Below, piece by piece: positions 40,230 through 49,400 of a stretch of DNA of 64,000 nt. The notes beneath the pieces were generated by a model. It was given only the letters and a program-made list of their open reading frames with translations, made no database searches and had not been told where the DNA came from. This stretch comes from Nocardia sp. (lineage in GTDB: Bacteria; Actinomycetota; Actinomycetes; Mycobacteriales; Mycobacteriaceae): contig NZ_JAODNK010000080.1 in assembly GCF_025465275.1 (NCBI RefSeq), forward strand, positions 1 through 64,000. Direction: 5' to 3'. Both the position numbers and the translations under genes were made by a program. Each line of letters starts with the position of its first letter. Position 1 is the stretch's first letter.

Positions 40230-40871
40230 TCAGGGGTGCAGGGCGGCGGTGGGGTCCTGGCTCAGGGCCAGGGCGGGGAGGGAGATGACGAGCATGTCCA
40301 CGAGGGCGTCGCGGGTGATGGGGGCTTCGCGGAGCCAGGTGAGGGTTGTCTCTTCGACGAAGGCGATCCAGCCGCGGACGGCCAGGCCCAGGAGTGGGCG
40401 ATCGGCATTTTCGACGAGGCGGGGGGCCTCGGAGAGAATGCGGTCGACCTGGGCGTGACGGTGCGCGTCGACCATGGCGACCAGTTCGGGGCTGGCGCTT
40501 GCGGGGCCGCGGAGCAGGGCCAGGTAGGAGGTGCGGTTCTCGCTGACGTAGTCGACGTAGCGCTCGAGGGAGTCGCGCAGCATGTCGAAGGGGTCGAGAT
40601 TCGGGTCCGGTGTGGTGCGTTCCAGCAGCTGCGCATTGGCATGGGCGACGATCGCGAGGTGGAAGTCCTGTTTGGTGGGGAAGTAGTGGAAGAGCAGGCC
40701 GCGGGAGATGCCTGCTTGTTCGGCGATTTCGCTGATGGAGACGTCTTCCAGGGCGCGTTCACGCAGCATGCGGGCGCCCAGTGTGATCAACTGCTGGCGG
40801 CGTTCGTCGGGGCTCAGGCGTGTGCGTTTGGCCCCGGAATCCGGTTTGCTCACGCTGTGCTCCTTGGTCAT
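40230..40871 (-). CDS. TetR-family regulator of the monooxygenase cluster
   Basis: 213 residues. Helix-turn-helix VSISEIAEQAGISRGLLFHYFPTKQDF at about 44-70, then a helical ligand domain. It is divergent from the Baeyer-Villiger monooxygenase gene with a 19-bp palindrome in between, an EthR-EthA-like layout, so it most likely represses the monooxygenase, SDR and esterase genes and itself. Ligand unknown, perhaps a ketone or fatty acyl derivative. ATG 40871. Confidence 0.9.
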   Translation of the reverse strand: MTKEHSVSKPDSGAKRTRLSPDERRQQLITLGARMLRERALEDVSISEIAEQAGISRGLLFHYFPTKQDFHLAIVAHANAQLLERTTPDPNLDPFDMLRDSLERYVDYVSENRTSYLALLRGPASASPELVAMVDAHRHAQVDRILSEAPRLVENADRPLLGLAVRGWIAFVEETTLTWLREAPITRDALVDMLVISLPALALSQDPTAALHP

Positions 40872-40892
40872 GGGTCCAATCTTACTGAACGC

Positions 40893-40911
40893 GAGTCAAT
40901 ACTGTTGACTC
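40893..40911. promoter_or_regulatory. 19-bp palindromic operator between TetR and monooxygenase genes
   Basis: GAGTCAA-N5-TTGACTC is perfectly symmetrical in its arms, 22 nt from the TetR start and 30 nt from the monooxygenase start. Its size suits a TetR dimer and its place allows control of both promoters. Confidence 0.8.
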
Positions 40912-40940
40912 CAACTCAATAAGACCCTACGCTCGGATAT

Positions 40941-42458
40941 ATGAGTCGCAAGGTTACAGACAAGGCTGTCGGCAACCGTCCCGTACGGCACTCCCGCATC
41001 ATCATCGTCGGCAGCGGGTTCTCGGGCCTCGGCATGGCAATCCGGCTGAGCCAGCAGGGTCGCAACGACTATCTCGTGCTCGAGCGCGGGAACGATGTCG
41101 GCGGCACCTGGCGGGACAACACCTATCCGGGCGCGGCCTGCGATGTGCCGTCGCAGCTGTACTCGTACTCCTTCGCGCTCAATCCGGACTGGTCGCGCTC
41201 GTTCTCCAAGCAGCCGGAGATCCAGAAGTACATCCAGACCGTCGCCGCCAAGTACAACGTGCGCGACAAGCACATCTTCGACTGCGATATGACCGGCGCG
41301 CAGTGGAACAACGACACCGCCCGCTGGGAGATCCAGACCAGCCGGGGCGACTTCACCGCCGAGATCCTCATCTCCGCCGTCGGTGCGCTCTGTGAGCCGA
41401 ACCTGCCGGATATCAAGGGCCTCAACGACTTCCAGGGCGAGATCTTCCACTCCGCCCGCTGGGACCACGACGCCGACCTGACCGGTAAGCGCGTCGCCGT
41501 CATCGGCACCGGCGCCTCCGCGATCCAGATCGTGCCGAGCATCGCCAAGCAGGTCGCGCACCTGGACCTCTACCAGCGCACCGCCCCGTGGCTGCTGCCG
41601 CGCGCCGACCGACCCTACCTGGCGCCGGAAAAGCTTGCCTTCAAATACATTCCGGGTGTGCAGGCGCTCTCGCGCGCCGCCATCTACGCCGCGCGCGAGA
41701 CCCAGGTCGTCGGCCTGGCCAAGTTCCCGCCCGCCATGAAGATTCTGGAGACCGTCGCGCGCGCCAAGCTGCGCATCGAGGTCAAGGATCCCCAGCTGCG
41801 CAAGAAGGTCACCCCGAACTTTCGCATCGGCTGCAAGCGCATGCTCATCTCCAACGAGTACTACCCGGCGCTGGGCCGCGACAATGTCGATGTTGTCACC
41901 GACGGTATCCAGGAGATTCGCGGCAATTCCGTCGTCACCAAGGACGGCGTCGAGCGCGAGGTGGATGCGATCATCGTCGCCACCGGCTTCCACGTCACCG
42001 ATTCGCCCGCCTACGAGACCATTGCCGGCCGCGACGGCCGCACGCTCTCAGAGGTTTTCGACGCCATCGGCCAGCAGGGCTACAAGGGTTCGGCGATCAA
42101 CAACTACCCGAACATGTTCTTCATGCTGGGCCCGAACGTCGGCCTGGGCCACACCTCGATGGTGTACATGATCGAATCGCAGATCAATTACATTGCCGAC
42201 GCGGTGGCGACCATCGACCGTCAGGGCTTGCGTACTGTCGAGGTCCGCAAGGATGTGCAGGACGAATACAACGTCGATCTGCAGAAGAAGCTCACCGGCG
42301 CGGTGTGGAACACCGGCGGTTGCGCCTCCTGGTACCTCGACAAGCACGGCAACAACACCACACTGTGGCCGGATTTCACCTTCCGCTTCCGCGGTCTGCT
42401 CGAGAAGTTCGATGTGGAGGCCTACGAAACCTCCACGGCCGCAGTACCCGTCGCCTGA
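40941..42458 (+). CDS. Baeyer-Villiger flavin monooxygenase (EthA/MymA-like)
   Basis: FAD/NADPH enzyme that inserts oxygen next to a ketone carbonyl, giving an ester; 505 residues. N-terminal FAD loop IIVGSGFSGLGMAI, second Rossmann loop VAVIGTGASAIQIVP for NADPH, and between them the family motif FxGxxxHxxxWD, seen as FQGEIFHSARWDHD. The VIVATGFHVTD segment is also typical. The next genes encode an SDR and an esterase, a classic ketone/ester/alcohol route also seen in the mycobacterial mymA locus. No Shine-Dalgarno is visible, so it may be leaderless. Confidence 0.93.
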   Translation: MSRKVTDKAVGNRPVRHSRIIIVGSGFSGLGMAIRLSQQGRNDYLVLERGNDVGGTWRDNTYPGAACDVPSQLYSYSFALNPDWSRSFSKQPEIQKYIQTVAAKYNVRDKHIFDCDMTGAQWNNDTARWEIQTSRGDFTAEILISAVGALCEPNLPDIKGLNDFQGEIFHSARWDHDADLTGKRVAVIGTGASAIQIVPSIAKQVAHLDLYQRTAPWLLPRADRPYLAPEKLAFKYIPGVQALSRAAIYAARETQVVGLAKFPPAMKILETVARAKLRIEVKDPQLRKKVTPNFRIGCKRMLISNEYYPALGRDNVDVVTDGIQEIRGNSVVTKDGVEREVDAIIVATGFHVTDSPAYETIAGRDGRTLSEVFDAIGQQGYKGSAINNYPNMFFMLGPNVGLGHTSMVYMIESQINYIADAVATIDRQGLRTVEVRKDVQDEYNVDLQKKLTGAVWNTGGCASWYLDKHGNNTTLWPDFTFRFRGLLEKFDVEAYETSTAAVPVA

Positions 42459-42513
42459 AACCTTACCCGCCGCGGCATTCCGTGCGGGGCCTAGACAACC
42501 GAAAGTGGTAACC

Positions 42514-43344
42514 GTGAGCAACGATGCTTACTTCAAGGACAAGGTCTGCGTGATCACCGGCGCCGGATCCGGTATCGGTCGCGCCCTGGCGGAGAACCTG
42601 GGCCGCCGCGGCGCCAAGCTCGCGCTGTCGGATATCGACACCGAGGGTCTCGCCGAGACCGTCAAACGGTGCGAAAAGTACGGCGTGGAAATCAAATCCG
42701 ATCGCCTCAATGTGGCCGAGCGCGAAGCCGTACTGCTCTACGCCGACGCGGTGAAGGCGCACTTCGGCAAGGTCAACCAGATCTACAACAATGCCGGAAT
42801 CGCACACCACGGTGATGTGATCAAGACCGATTTCAAAGATATCGACCGCATTATGGACGTCGATTTCTACGGAGTTGTCAACGGCACCAAGGCATTCCTG
42901 CCGTACCTCATCGAATCCGGTGCGGGCCATGTCGTGAACATCTCCAGCTTGTTCGGCCTGATCGCGGTGCCCGGCCAGAGCGCTTACAACGCAGCCAAAT
43001 TCGCGGTCCGCGGCTTCACCGAGGCGCTGCGCCAGGAGATGCTGATCAGTGGCGACCCCGTCAAGGTGACCTGTGTGCACCCCGGTGGCATCAAGACCGC
43101 CGTGGCCCGCAATTCCACTGTCGCCGAGGGCCTCGACCAGAAGAACCTGGCCGCCCTGTTCGACAAGCAGCTTGCCCTGCACACCCCGGAAATGGCCGCG
43201 CAGACCATTACCGAGGGCGTGGCCCGCGGCCACGGTCGCGTGCTGATCGGCTGGGAGGCAAAGCTTCTCGACCTGTTCGTGCGCAGCACCGGTTCGTACT
43301 ATCAGCGCATCTCCGCCGTGGTTCAGAAGCGCTTCCTGCCTTAG
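42514..43344 (+). CDS. Short-chain dehydrogenase/reductase
   Basis: 276 residues. NAD(P) loop VCVITGAGSGIGRALA at about 12-27, YNNAGIAHHG, catalytic Ser in VVNISSLFG, and the YxxxK pair in SAYNAAKFAVRG. It probably interconverts alcohol and ketone for the monooxygenase. GTG 42514 gives the normal short lead; the frame is open upstream inside the monooxygenase gene. 55 nt after the monooxygenase and 9 nt before the esterase, so one operon. Confidence 0.92.
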   Translation: MSNDAYFKDKVCVITGAGSGIGRALAENLGRRGAKLALSDIDTEGLAETVKRCEKYGVEIKSDRLNVAEREAVLLYADAVKAHFGKVNQIYNNAGIAHHGDVIKTDFKDIDRIMDVDFYGVVNGTKAFLPYLIESGAGHVVNISSLFGLIAVPGQSAYNAAKFAVRGFTEALRQEMLISGDPVKVTCVHPGGIKTAVARNSTVAEGLDQKNLAALFDKQLALHTPEMAAQTITEGVARGHGRVLIGWEAKLLDLFVRSTGSYYQRISAVVQKRFLP

Positions 43345-43353
43345 GAATTCGAT

Positions 43354-44268
43354 ATGCCCGATGTGAAACTGCCCCTGCCCGTTGCCCGCGTGGTCCTGCA
43401 TCCGATGTTCCGGGTGATATTGAACAAGCGGCTGCCGTTCGCGGTGCAGCGGGCGCTGATGAATCTGAGCGCGCCCGCTCAGGGTGCCCCGCGTGGCATA
43501 CATGTGGAGCGGGTCCGGCTGGGCGGGCGGCCGTCCGAGCGGGTCACGCTCGGCCCGGCCACCGACACCGCCACCGTGCTCTACCTGCACGGCGGCGGTT
43601 ATACGGTCGGCTCGCCCGCCACGCATCGGCCGCTGGCGGGTTATCTGGCGCGGGAAACCGGTTGCGCGATACAGGTATTGGACTACCGGCTGGCGCCCGA
43701 GCATCCGTTCCCGGCCGCGCTCGACGATGCCGAGGCGGCGTTCCTGGAGCTGGTCGCCTTCGGCTACCAGCCGGAACGTATTGCGGTGGCCGGTGATTCG
43801 GCCGGCGGCGGGCTCTCGCTGGCCTTGGCGCTGCGCCTGCGGGACAAGCACGGCATGACTCCGGCGGCGCTGGGTCTCATCGCGCCGTGGGGCGATCCCA
43901 ATGAGGTTCCGGCCCGTACCCGCGATCTGGTCATCAACAAGCCGTGGTCGCGGGCCTGCGCCGCCGCCTACCTCGGCGACGGCGATGGTTCCGACACCGG
44001 CTATGCACCGATGCTCGGTGATCTGCACGGGCTGCCGCCCACGTATGTGCAGGCCGACAAGTCCGAACTGCTGCACGATCAGTGCACGCGGCTGGTCGCG
44101 AAGTTGCGCGCGGCGGGTGTCGAAACCCGGTTCACCGAGACCGAGGGTCTCTGGCACGTGTCACAGTTGCAGGCATCCCTGGTCGCTCCGGCCGCGGCGA
44201 TTACCCGCGAACTCGGCGAGTTCCTGCGACAGGCGCTTCGACCTGCGCAAACTCGATCCATAGGATAG
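43354..44268 (+). CDS. HSL-family alpha/beta hydrolase (lipase/esterase)
   Basis: 304 residues. Oxyanion-hole motif LYLHGGGYTVGSP, nucleophile elbow VAGDSAGGGLSLAL, catalytic Asp region QADKSELLHDQ and catalytic His in GLWHVSQL. Hormone-sensitive-lipase-type enzymes cleave short or medium acyl esters; here the likely substrate is the ester made by the monooxygenase. ATG 43354 lies 9 nt after the SDR stop codon. LipR of the mymA locus is the closest parallel in context. Confidence 0.9.
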   Translation: MPDVKLPLPVARVVLHPMFRVILNKRLPFAVQRALMNLSAPAQGAPRGIHVERVRLGGRPSERVTLGPATDTATVLYLHGGGYTVGSPATHRPLAGYLARETGCAIQVLDYRLAPEHPFPAALDDAEAAFLELVAFGYQPERIAVAGDSAGGGLSLALALRLRDKHGMTPAALGLIAPWGDPNEVPARTRDLVINKPWSRACAAAYLGDGDGSDTGYAPMLGDLHGLPPTYVQADKSELLHDQCTRLVAKLRAAGVETRFTETEGLWHVSQLQASLVAPAAAITRELGEFLRQALRPAQTRSIG

Positions 44269-44393
44269 AGGCACCACCGATCTCGGCGCCCGTTCGAACA
44301 GCAAACGAGAACCTGTTCGGGCGGGCTGCCGGGTGTCACATGTAAGCGTGGCGTAAATTACCCGCCGGTATAACTCACTGTGGAAGGGCAACG

Positions 44394-46202
44394 ATGCGAG
44401 AGTTCGAAGTCCCGGCTACCTACACCATTCCGGAAAACGCCAATATGTCGGACGGTGCGTTCCGGCATGCTGAGAAGACCCCTGACCTGGTCGTCTTCAA
44501 TACTCCGAACGGTAAGGGCGGCTGGAACGACGTCACGGCGACGGAATTCGCGAAGGCCGTCACCGGCGTTGCCAAGGGACTGGTCGCCTCCGGCATCGAA
44601 CTCGGAGACCGCGTCGCCATCATGGCCGCCACCTCGTACGAGTGGGTCGTGCTGGACTTCGCCATCTGGGCTGCCGGTGGTTGCACCGTCGCCATTTTCG
44701 ACAGCTCCTCGGCCGAACAGGTGCGCTGGATCCTCGCCGATTCCGCCACCAAGATCACCGTGGTGCAGAACGAGAAGCACCGCGCCACCATCGCCGAAAT
44801 CGAAGGCGGACTTGGTGATCTGAAGGAGGTGCTTCAGGTCGATACGCAGGAAAAGGGCGCTGACGCGATTTCCGTTCTCGTCGCTCGTGGCGCCGACCTC
44901 GACGACTCTGTCGTTCACGAGCGTCGCGCACTGGTGAAGGCCGAATCGCCCGCCACCCTGATCTACACCTCGGGTACCACTGGCCGGCCCAAGGGCGTCA
45001 TGCTCTCGCATGCCAATCTGTACGCCGAATCGGCCGCGGACCGCTCCGCCATGAGCGAATTCCTGCGGCCGGGCCAGAAATCCCTGCTGTTCCTGCCGCT
45101 GGCACACGTCTTCGCACGCGCTGTCGCGCTGGCCGCCTTCGATGCCGGCGTCACCGTCGCACACTCCTCCGACTGGTCCACGCTGGTCGATCAGTTCGGG
45201 CAGTACAAGCCGGACTTCATCCTCTCGGTGCCGCGCGTGTTCGAGAAGGTCTTCAACGGCGCCAAGCAGAAGGCGCACGACGGCGGCAAGGGCAAGATCT
45301 TCGACTACGCCACCGATGTGGCTGTCGCCTACAGCGAATCGCTGCAGAACGGCGGCCCGGGCCTGGTGGTCAAGCTCAAGCACGCCGTGCTCGACAAGCT
45401 GGTCTTCAGCAAGCTGCGCGAAGCCATGGGCGGGCAGTGCAGTTCCGCCGTCTCCGGCGGCGGCCCCCTGGGCGCGCGCCTGGGCCACTACTTCCGCGGC
45501 GCCGGCGTCACCATCTACGAGGGCTACGGTCTGACCGAGTCCACGGCCGCCGTCAGCGTGAACACCCCCAAGCACATCAAGGTCGGCTCGGTCGGCCGCC
45601 CGCTGCCCGGCCACGGCGCCAAGGTGGCCGAGGACGGCGAGCTGTTCATCCGCGGTCCGGTCGTCTTCTCCGGTTACTGGAAGAACCCCGAGGCCAGCGC
45701 CGACGCCTTCGCCGAGGACGGCTGGTTCAAGACCGGCGATCTGGGCGCGATCGACGAGAACGGCTTCATCTCCATCACCGGCCGCAAGAAGGAAATCATC
45801 GTCACCGCCGGTGGCAAGAACGTCTCGCCGACCATGCTCGAGGACTCGCTGCGCCAAAATCCGCTGATCAGCCAGGTCATGGTTGTCGGTGACGGGGAGC
45901 CGTTCATCGGCGCGCTCATCACCCTCGATCCCGAAGCGCTGCCGGGCTGGAAGGAACGCAATGGCATTCCGGCCGGCACCTCGATCGAGCACCTGATCGA
46001 GAACCCGGCGCTGGTCGGGGAGATCAACGAGGCCGTCGCGGCCACCAACAAGCTGGTATCGCATGCCGAGGCGATCAAGAAGATCCGCATCCTGCCGGTC
46101 GACTGGACCCAGGAGGGCGGCGAGCTCACCCCGAAGCTGTCGCTCAAGCGCAATGTGGTCATGAAGCAGTACGCGGCCGACGTGGCGGCCATCTACTCCT
46201 GA
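44394..46202 (+). CDS. Long-chain fatty acyl-CoA ligase, FadD15-like
   Basis: 602 residues. Activates fatty acids to acyl-CoA by way of acyl-AMP. AMP-binding loop LIYTSGTTGRPKGVMLSH, YEGYGLTESTAA, and GWFKTGDLGAIDENGFISIT with the hinge ITGRKKEIIVTAGGKNVSP. The overall pattern follows Rv2187 (FadD15). ATG 44394 has GGAAGGG upstream. The 125-bp gap after the esterase means it may have its own promoter, though it could activate acids released by the upstream pathway. A strong terminator follows. Confidence 0.92.
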   Translation: MREFEVPATYTIPENANMSDGAFRHAEKTPDLVVFNTPNGKGGWNDVTATEFAKAVTGVAKGLVASGIELGDRVAIMAATSYEWVVLDFAIWAAGGCTVAIFDSSSAEQVRWILADSATKITVVQNEKHRATIAEIEGGLGDLKEVLQVDTQEKGADAISVLVARGADLDDSVVHERRALVKAESPATLIYTSGTTGRPKGVMLSHANLYAESAADRSAMSEFLRPGQKSLLFLPLAHVFARAVALAAFDAGVTVAHSSDWSTLVDQFGQYKPDFILSVPRVFEKVFNGAKQKAHDGGKGKIFDYATDVAVAYSESLQNGGPGLVVKLKHAVLDKLVFSKLREAMGGQCSSAVSGGGPLGARLGHYFRGAGVTIYEGYGLTESTAAVSVNTPKHIKVGSVGRPLPGHGAKVAEDGELFIRGPVVFSGYWKNPEASADAFAEDGWFKTGDLGAIDENGFISITGRKKEIIVTAGGKNVSPTMLEDSLRQNPLISQVMVVGDGEPFIGALITLDPEALPGWKERNGIPAGTSIEHLIENPALVGEINEAVAATNKLVSHAEAIKKIRILPVDWTQEGGELTPKLSLKRNVVMKQYAADVAAIYS

Positions 46203-46210
46203 GCCATCGA

Positions 46211-46253
46211 AAAGGGCGCTGCCAGCGGATATTCCGCAGGCGGCGCCCTTTTT
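46211..46253 (+). terminator. Rho-independent terminator of the acyl-CoA ligase gene
   Basis: AAAGGGCGCTGCC pairs with GGCGGCGCCCTTT with one mismatch, continued by GCGGA/TCCGC inside, and ends in TTTTT at 46249-46253. It begins 9 nt after the stop codon. The clearest intrinsic terminator in the window. Confidence 0.93.
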
Positions 46254-46345
46254 CATGCGTGCCGATGAATCCGCGGGCGGTCGCTCGTCCTAGTCTGTGG
46301 GTGGCTAGTTGAGCACCCGAAGGCATCCGACCGAGGAGAGCAACC

Positions 46346-46762
46346 ATGCCCGCAGCAAACCCGTACCTCGTCTACAACGGCAATGCCGAAGAGGCGTTCG
46401 TCTTCTACCAGTCCGTGCTCGGCGGTGAGCTGCGGATCATGCGCTTCGGCGATATGGAAAGCGGCGCCGACCTGCCCGCGGAAATGAAGAACGGCATCGC
46501 GCACATCGCACTGCCGCTGGGCGACACCCTGCTGATGGCCTCCGACGCCCCGCCCGGACAGCAGGTGAACACCGCCAACCCGGCGTTCGCGGTGAGCCTC
46601 GATGTGGAGAGTCCGGCCGAGGCTGAGCGCGTCTTCAATGAATTCGCCGCCGGCGGCCAAGTGGCCATGCCGCTCGGCAAGACCGAATGGGCCGAGGCCT
46701 TTGCCATGGTCACCGATAAGTTCTCGGTGCCGTGGATGATCAACTACACCCCGGCCCAGTAG
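46346..46762 (+). CDS. PhnB-like VOC-superfamily protein
   Basis: 138 residues with the PhnB/glyoxalase-like fold: PYLVYNGNAEEAFVFYQSVLGGEL at the start, GIAHIALPLGDTLLMASDAPPG in the middle and KFSVPWMINYTP at the end. The typical metal ligands of true glyoxalases are not clear, and members of this group rarely have a known reaction. ATG 46346 follows GAGGAG. Flanked by two terminators, so it is a single-gene unit. Confidence 0.85.
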   Translation: MPAANPYLVYNGNAEEAFVFYQSVLGGELRIMRFGDMESGADLPAEMKNGIAHIALPLGDTLLMASDAPPGQQVNTANPAFAVSLDVESPAEAERVFNEFAAGGQVAMPLGKTEWAEAFAMVTDKFSVPWMINYTPAQ

Positions 46763-46783
46763 CGGTCGCACCACCCTTTCGCC

Positions 46784-46825
46784 GCGCGGCGGGCCGCTGA
46801 CCACGGGGTCACCGGCCCGCCGCGC
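46784..46825 (+). terminator. GC-rich hairpin after the PhnB-like gene
   Basis: GCGCGGCGGGCCG pairs with CGGCCCGCCGCGC around a 16-nt loop that itself contains GACC/GGTC, starting 22 nt past the stop codon. No T-run. Confidence 0.75.
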
Positions 46826-46876
46826 CGTCACCGGAATGTCATTTTCCGCGTGGGTCCCGCGACCCGATACCGCAGT

Positions 46877-48592
46877 ATGGTCGGATTTGTGGCCGAGCGT
46901 GGACTGCGGGTAGCGAGTGGAGTGGCAGCGGCCGGGGTGACCCTGGGCGTCGCCGAGCTGGTGGCGGTGCTGATCAGCACCGACAGCACGCCGTTGCAGG
47001 CGGTCGGGGCGTGGGTGATCGACCATACGCCGGATACCGTGCGCGAGAGGGTAATCGAGACCGTCGGCACGGATGACAAACTGCTGCTGTTCATTTCGAT
47101 GGGCATTGTGACGGTGCTGGTGGCCGGGCTCGCGGGGTTCGCCGAACGGGTGCGGCGGCCGATCGGATCGATTGCCTTCGGTGTCTTCGGGCTGCTGTCC
47201 CTCCTCGCCGCCGTGGGCCGCCCGACCGCCGGATGGACCTGGGCACTGCCGTCGCTGCTGGGTGCCTGGGCCGGAATCGCGGTGCTGCGCAGCCTGATTC
47301 GGCGTACCGAGGAGTTCGCCGCCGCCTCGGCTGAGCTTGCATCGAAAGAGGCTGCGGCGGAGGCGCTTACGAAGATTTCGGCGACAGGTGGAGTCGGCCT
47401 GGCCGAGGGGCCGTCCGCCGAAGCAGGCGATATTTCCGATGGAGCGGCTGCGGATAACGCGGCTGCCGGCGGATCGGCGCCGGGTGTCAGCCGTTCGACC
47501 ACCGACGATTCCCGGTTCGAATTGGCGCTGCAGCGGCGACAGGTGATGCGGGGCATAGTGATTGCCGCGGCGGCAGGCATCGGCGCGGGTGTGGTGGGTC
47601 GCGTGGTGGGACTGCGATCGCACAATGTGTCGAGCGAGCGCGCCGAGGTGAAACTACCTTCGCCCTCCGGGCCGGTGCCCGTCGTCGATCCGGCGGCGGA
47701 TCTCGAGATCCCCGGCCTCAGTCCGTATCTCACGTCGAATGCCGACTTCTACCGCATCGATACCGCGCTGACTGTCCCGCAGGTGAGTAAGGACAGTTGG
47801 TCACTGCGCATTCACGGCATGGTGGATCGCGAAATCCGGCTCACCTACGCCGATCTCGCCTCCCGGCAGGCCGTCGAGAAACTGGTGACGCTGACCTGCG
47901 TCTCCAATCCGGTCGGCGGGGATCTCATCGGCAATGCCAGCTGGCTGGGCTATCGGCTGGACGAACTGCTCGCCGAGGCGGGCCCGCACGCGGATGCGGA
48001 TATGGTGCTGTCCACCAGCATCGACGGATTCACGGCAGGCAGCCCGCTGGCGGCGCTCACCGACGGCCGCGACGCCCTGCTGGCGGTGGGTATGAACGGT
48101 GAACCGCTGCCCACCGCGCACGGATATCCGGTGCGACTGGTGGTGCCGGGACTGTACGGCTACGTCTCGGCGACCAAGTGGGTGACCGATATCGAGATCA
48201 CGAGATTCGATCGCGCGCAAGCGTATTGGACCAAGCGCGGCTGGTCGCAGGACGGTCCGATCAAGACCGGCACCCGCATCGACACCCCGACGGCGAGCTC
48301 GCTCGCGGCGGGCAAGGTCACCGTCGCCGGGGTGGCGTGGGCGCAGCATCGGGGCATTCAGGCGGTCGAGGTGCGGATCGACAATGGTGCGTGGCAGCCC
48401 GCGCGGCTGGCCGCCGAGCCCTCCATAGACACTTGGCGGCAATGGGTTTTCGATTGGCAGGCCACCTCCGGTCTGCACACCGTGTGGGCGCGTTCCACCG
48501 ACGGCGGCGGTGCGGTGCAGACTTCCGATGTGGCCTATCCGGTGCCCGATGGTGCGACCGGTTATCCCTCGATCTCCGTCCGAATCGGCTGA
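46877..48592 (+). CDS. Membrane-anchored molybdopterin-dependent oxidoreductase (SUOX-like)
   Basis: 571 residues. Three to four N-terminal membrane helices, a low-complexity linker, a TAT-like segment (QRRQVMRGIVIAAAAG), then the sulfite-oxidase Moco domain: VTLTCVSNPVGGDLIGNASW with the Mo-ligating Cys, AHGYPVRLVVPGLYGYVSATKWV, and a C-terminal dimerisation domain (VAGVAWAQHRGIQAVEVRID). The substrate is unknown; such proteins in actinobacteria are usually extracytoplasmic. ATG 46877 is used; GTG 46850 would add nine residues. Confidence 0.88.
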   Translation: MVGFVAERGLRVASGVAAAGVTLGVAELVAVLISTDSTPLQAVGAWVIDHTPDTVRERVIETVGTDDKLLLFISMGIVTVLVAGLAGFAERVRRPIGSIAFGVFGLLSLLAAVGRPTAGWTWALPSLLGAWAGIAVLRSLIRRTEEFAAASAELASKEAAAEALTKISATGGVGLAEGPSAEAGDISDGAAADNAAAGGSAPGVSRSTTDDSRFELALQRRQVMRGIVIAAAAGIGAGVVGRVVGLRSHNVSSERAEVKLPSPSGPVPVVDPAADLEIPGLSPYLTSNADFYRIDTALTVPQVSKDSWSLRIHGMVDREIRLTYADLASRQAVEKLVTLTCVSNPVGGDLIGNASWLGYRLDELLAEAGPHADADMVLSTSIDGFTAGSPLAALTDGRDALLAVGMNGEPLPTAHGYPVRLVVPGLYGYVSATKWVTDIEITRFDRAQAYWTKRGWSQDGPIKTGTRIDTPTASSLAAGKVTVAGVAWAQHRGIQAVEVRIDNGAWQPARLAAEPSIDTWRQWVFDWQATSGLHTVWARSTDGGGAVQTSDVAYPVPDGATGYPSISVRIG

Positions 48593-48704
48593 ATTATCGC
48601 AATTGCCTGGGTGTTCGGAGCGGCGAAAATGCCGAACGGCCTTTTTGAAAGCGTGCGCGGTTTACGATCGGCCCGGCCGTCGACGCCCATCCAAGGGAGC
48701 GCGC

Positions 48705-49325
48705 ATGACCGGAGTACTCGAATGGGCGCGGGCGGAAAACCTGCAGCCCGAACCGATCACCCTCGATGTATGGAAGCAACTACCCCGCGACTTCTGCCGA
48801 CTCGTCGAAGTGGTGAACGGTGATGTGGTGCGCGCCGAGCCGCCGGCGCATCGGCACGAGAATGCGGCCCGGCGCCTCGGGGCCATGATGGAGGCCGGCG
48901 CCGAAGCGCATATGAGCCGCTACAACGACGGGCCGCTCTACGTCGGCACCGATAAGGATGTGCTGCTGTGGGAATCGCCGCGGGTCACGCTGCGGCGGCC
49001 GGATATCGCCATGTTTTCTTGTGCCCCAACGGATTCCGGGCCGCTGCCCGCGGCTCGGATCAAGATCGCGGTCGAAGTGGTCTCTCCGGTGACCGAACGT
49101 ATCGACACCACCGACAAACAGGCCGAATACGCGCAAGCGGGTATTCCCTGGTATTGGCTCGTCTATCTGGATCGTGATCATGTGACCGCCATCCAGACCC
49201 ATGTCCTGGTCCTCGACCGCTATCGCCCGCATCGCCGGCTGCATCCGCTCGGCGGAGAATCCTTGGTGGACATGCCGATCGAGATCCGAATCGACTGGAC
49301 GCGGCTCTACGGTCTGCTCTACTGA
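48705..49325 (+). CDS. Uma2-family PD-(D/E)XK nuclease-like protein
   Basis: 206 residues. The restriction-endonuclease-like core shows RRPDIAMFS, IAVEVVSPVTERIDTTDKQAEYAQAGIPWYWLVYLD: an Asp, then E-V-x-S, then Lys, as in PD-(D/E)XK enzymes. Uma2 proteins are abundant in actinobacteria and their role is unknown; no partner gene is apparent. ATG 48705 follows AAGGGAG. Convergent with the MFS gene across a hairpin. Confidence 0.86.
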   Translation: MTGVLEWARAENLQPEPITLDVWKQLPRDFCRLVEVVNGDVVRAEPPAHRHENAARRLGAMMEAGAEAHMSRYNDGPLYVGTDKDVLLWESPRVTLRRPDIAMFSCAPTDSGPLPAARIKIAVEVVSPVTERIDTTDKQAEYAQAGIPWYWLVYLDRDHVTAIQTHVLVLDRYRPHRRLHPLGGESLVDMPIEIRIDWTRLYGLLY

Positions 49326-49348
49326 CGGGGCCTTGCGCTACCGACGGG

Positions 49349-49382
49349 AGAGGCCCCCTCCGCTGCTGCGAAGAGGGCCTCT
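49349..49382. terminator. Hairpin between convergent Uma2 and MFS genes
   Basis: AGAGGCCC and GGGCCTCT pair, with a partly paired CTC/GAG beyond a bulge and an 11-nt loop. It can act for both genes. Confidence 0.72.
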
Positions 49383-49400
49383 GTTGTGGCACAGTCTGAT

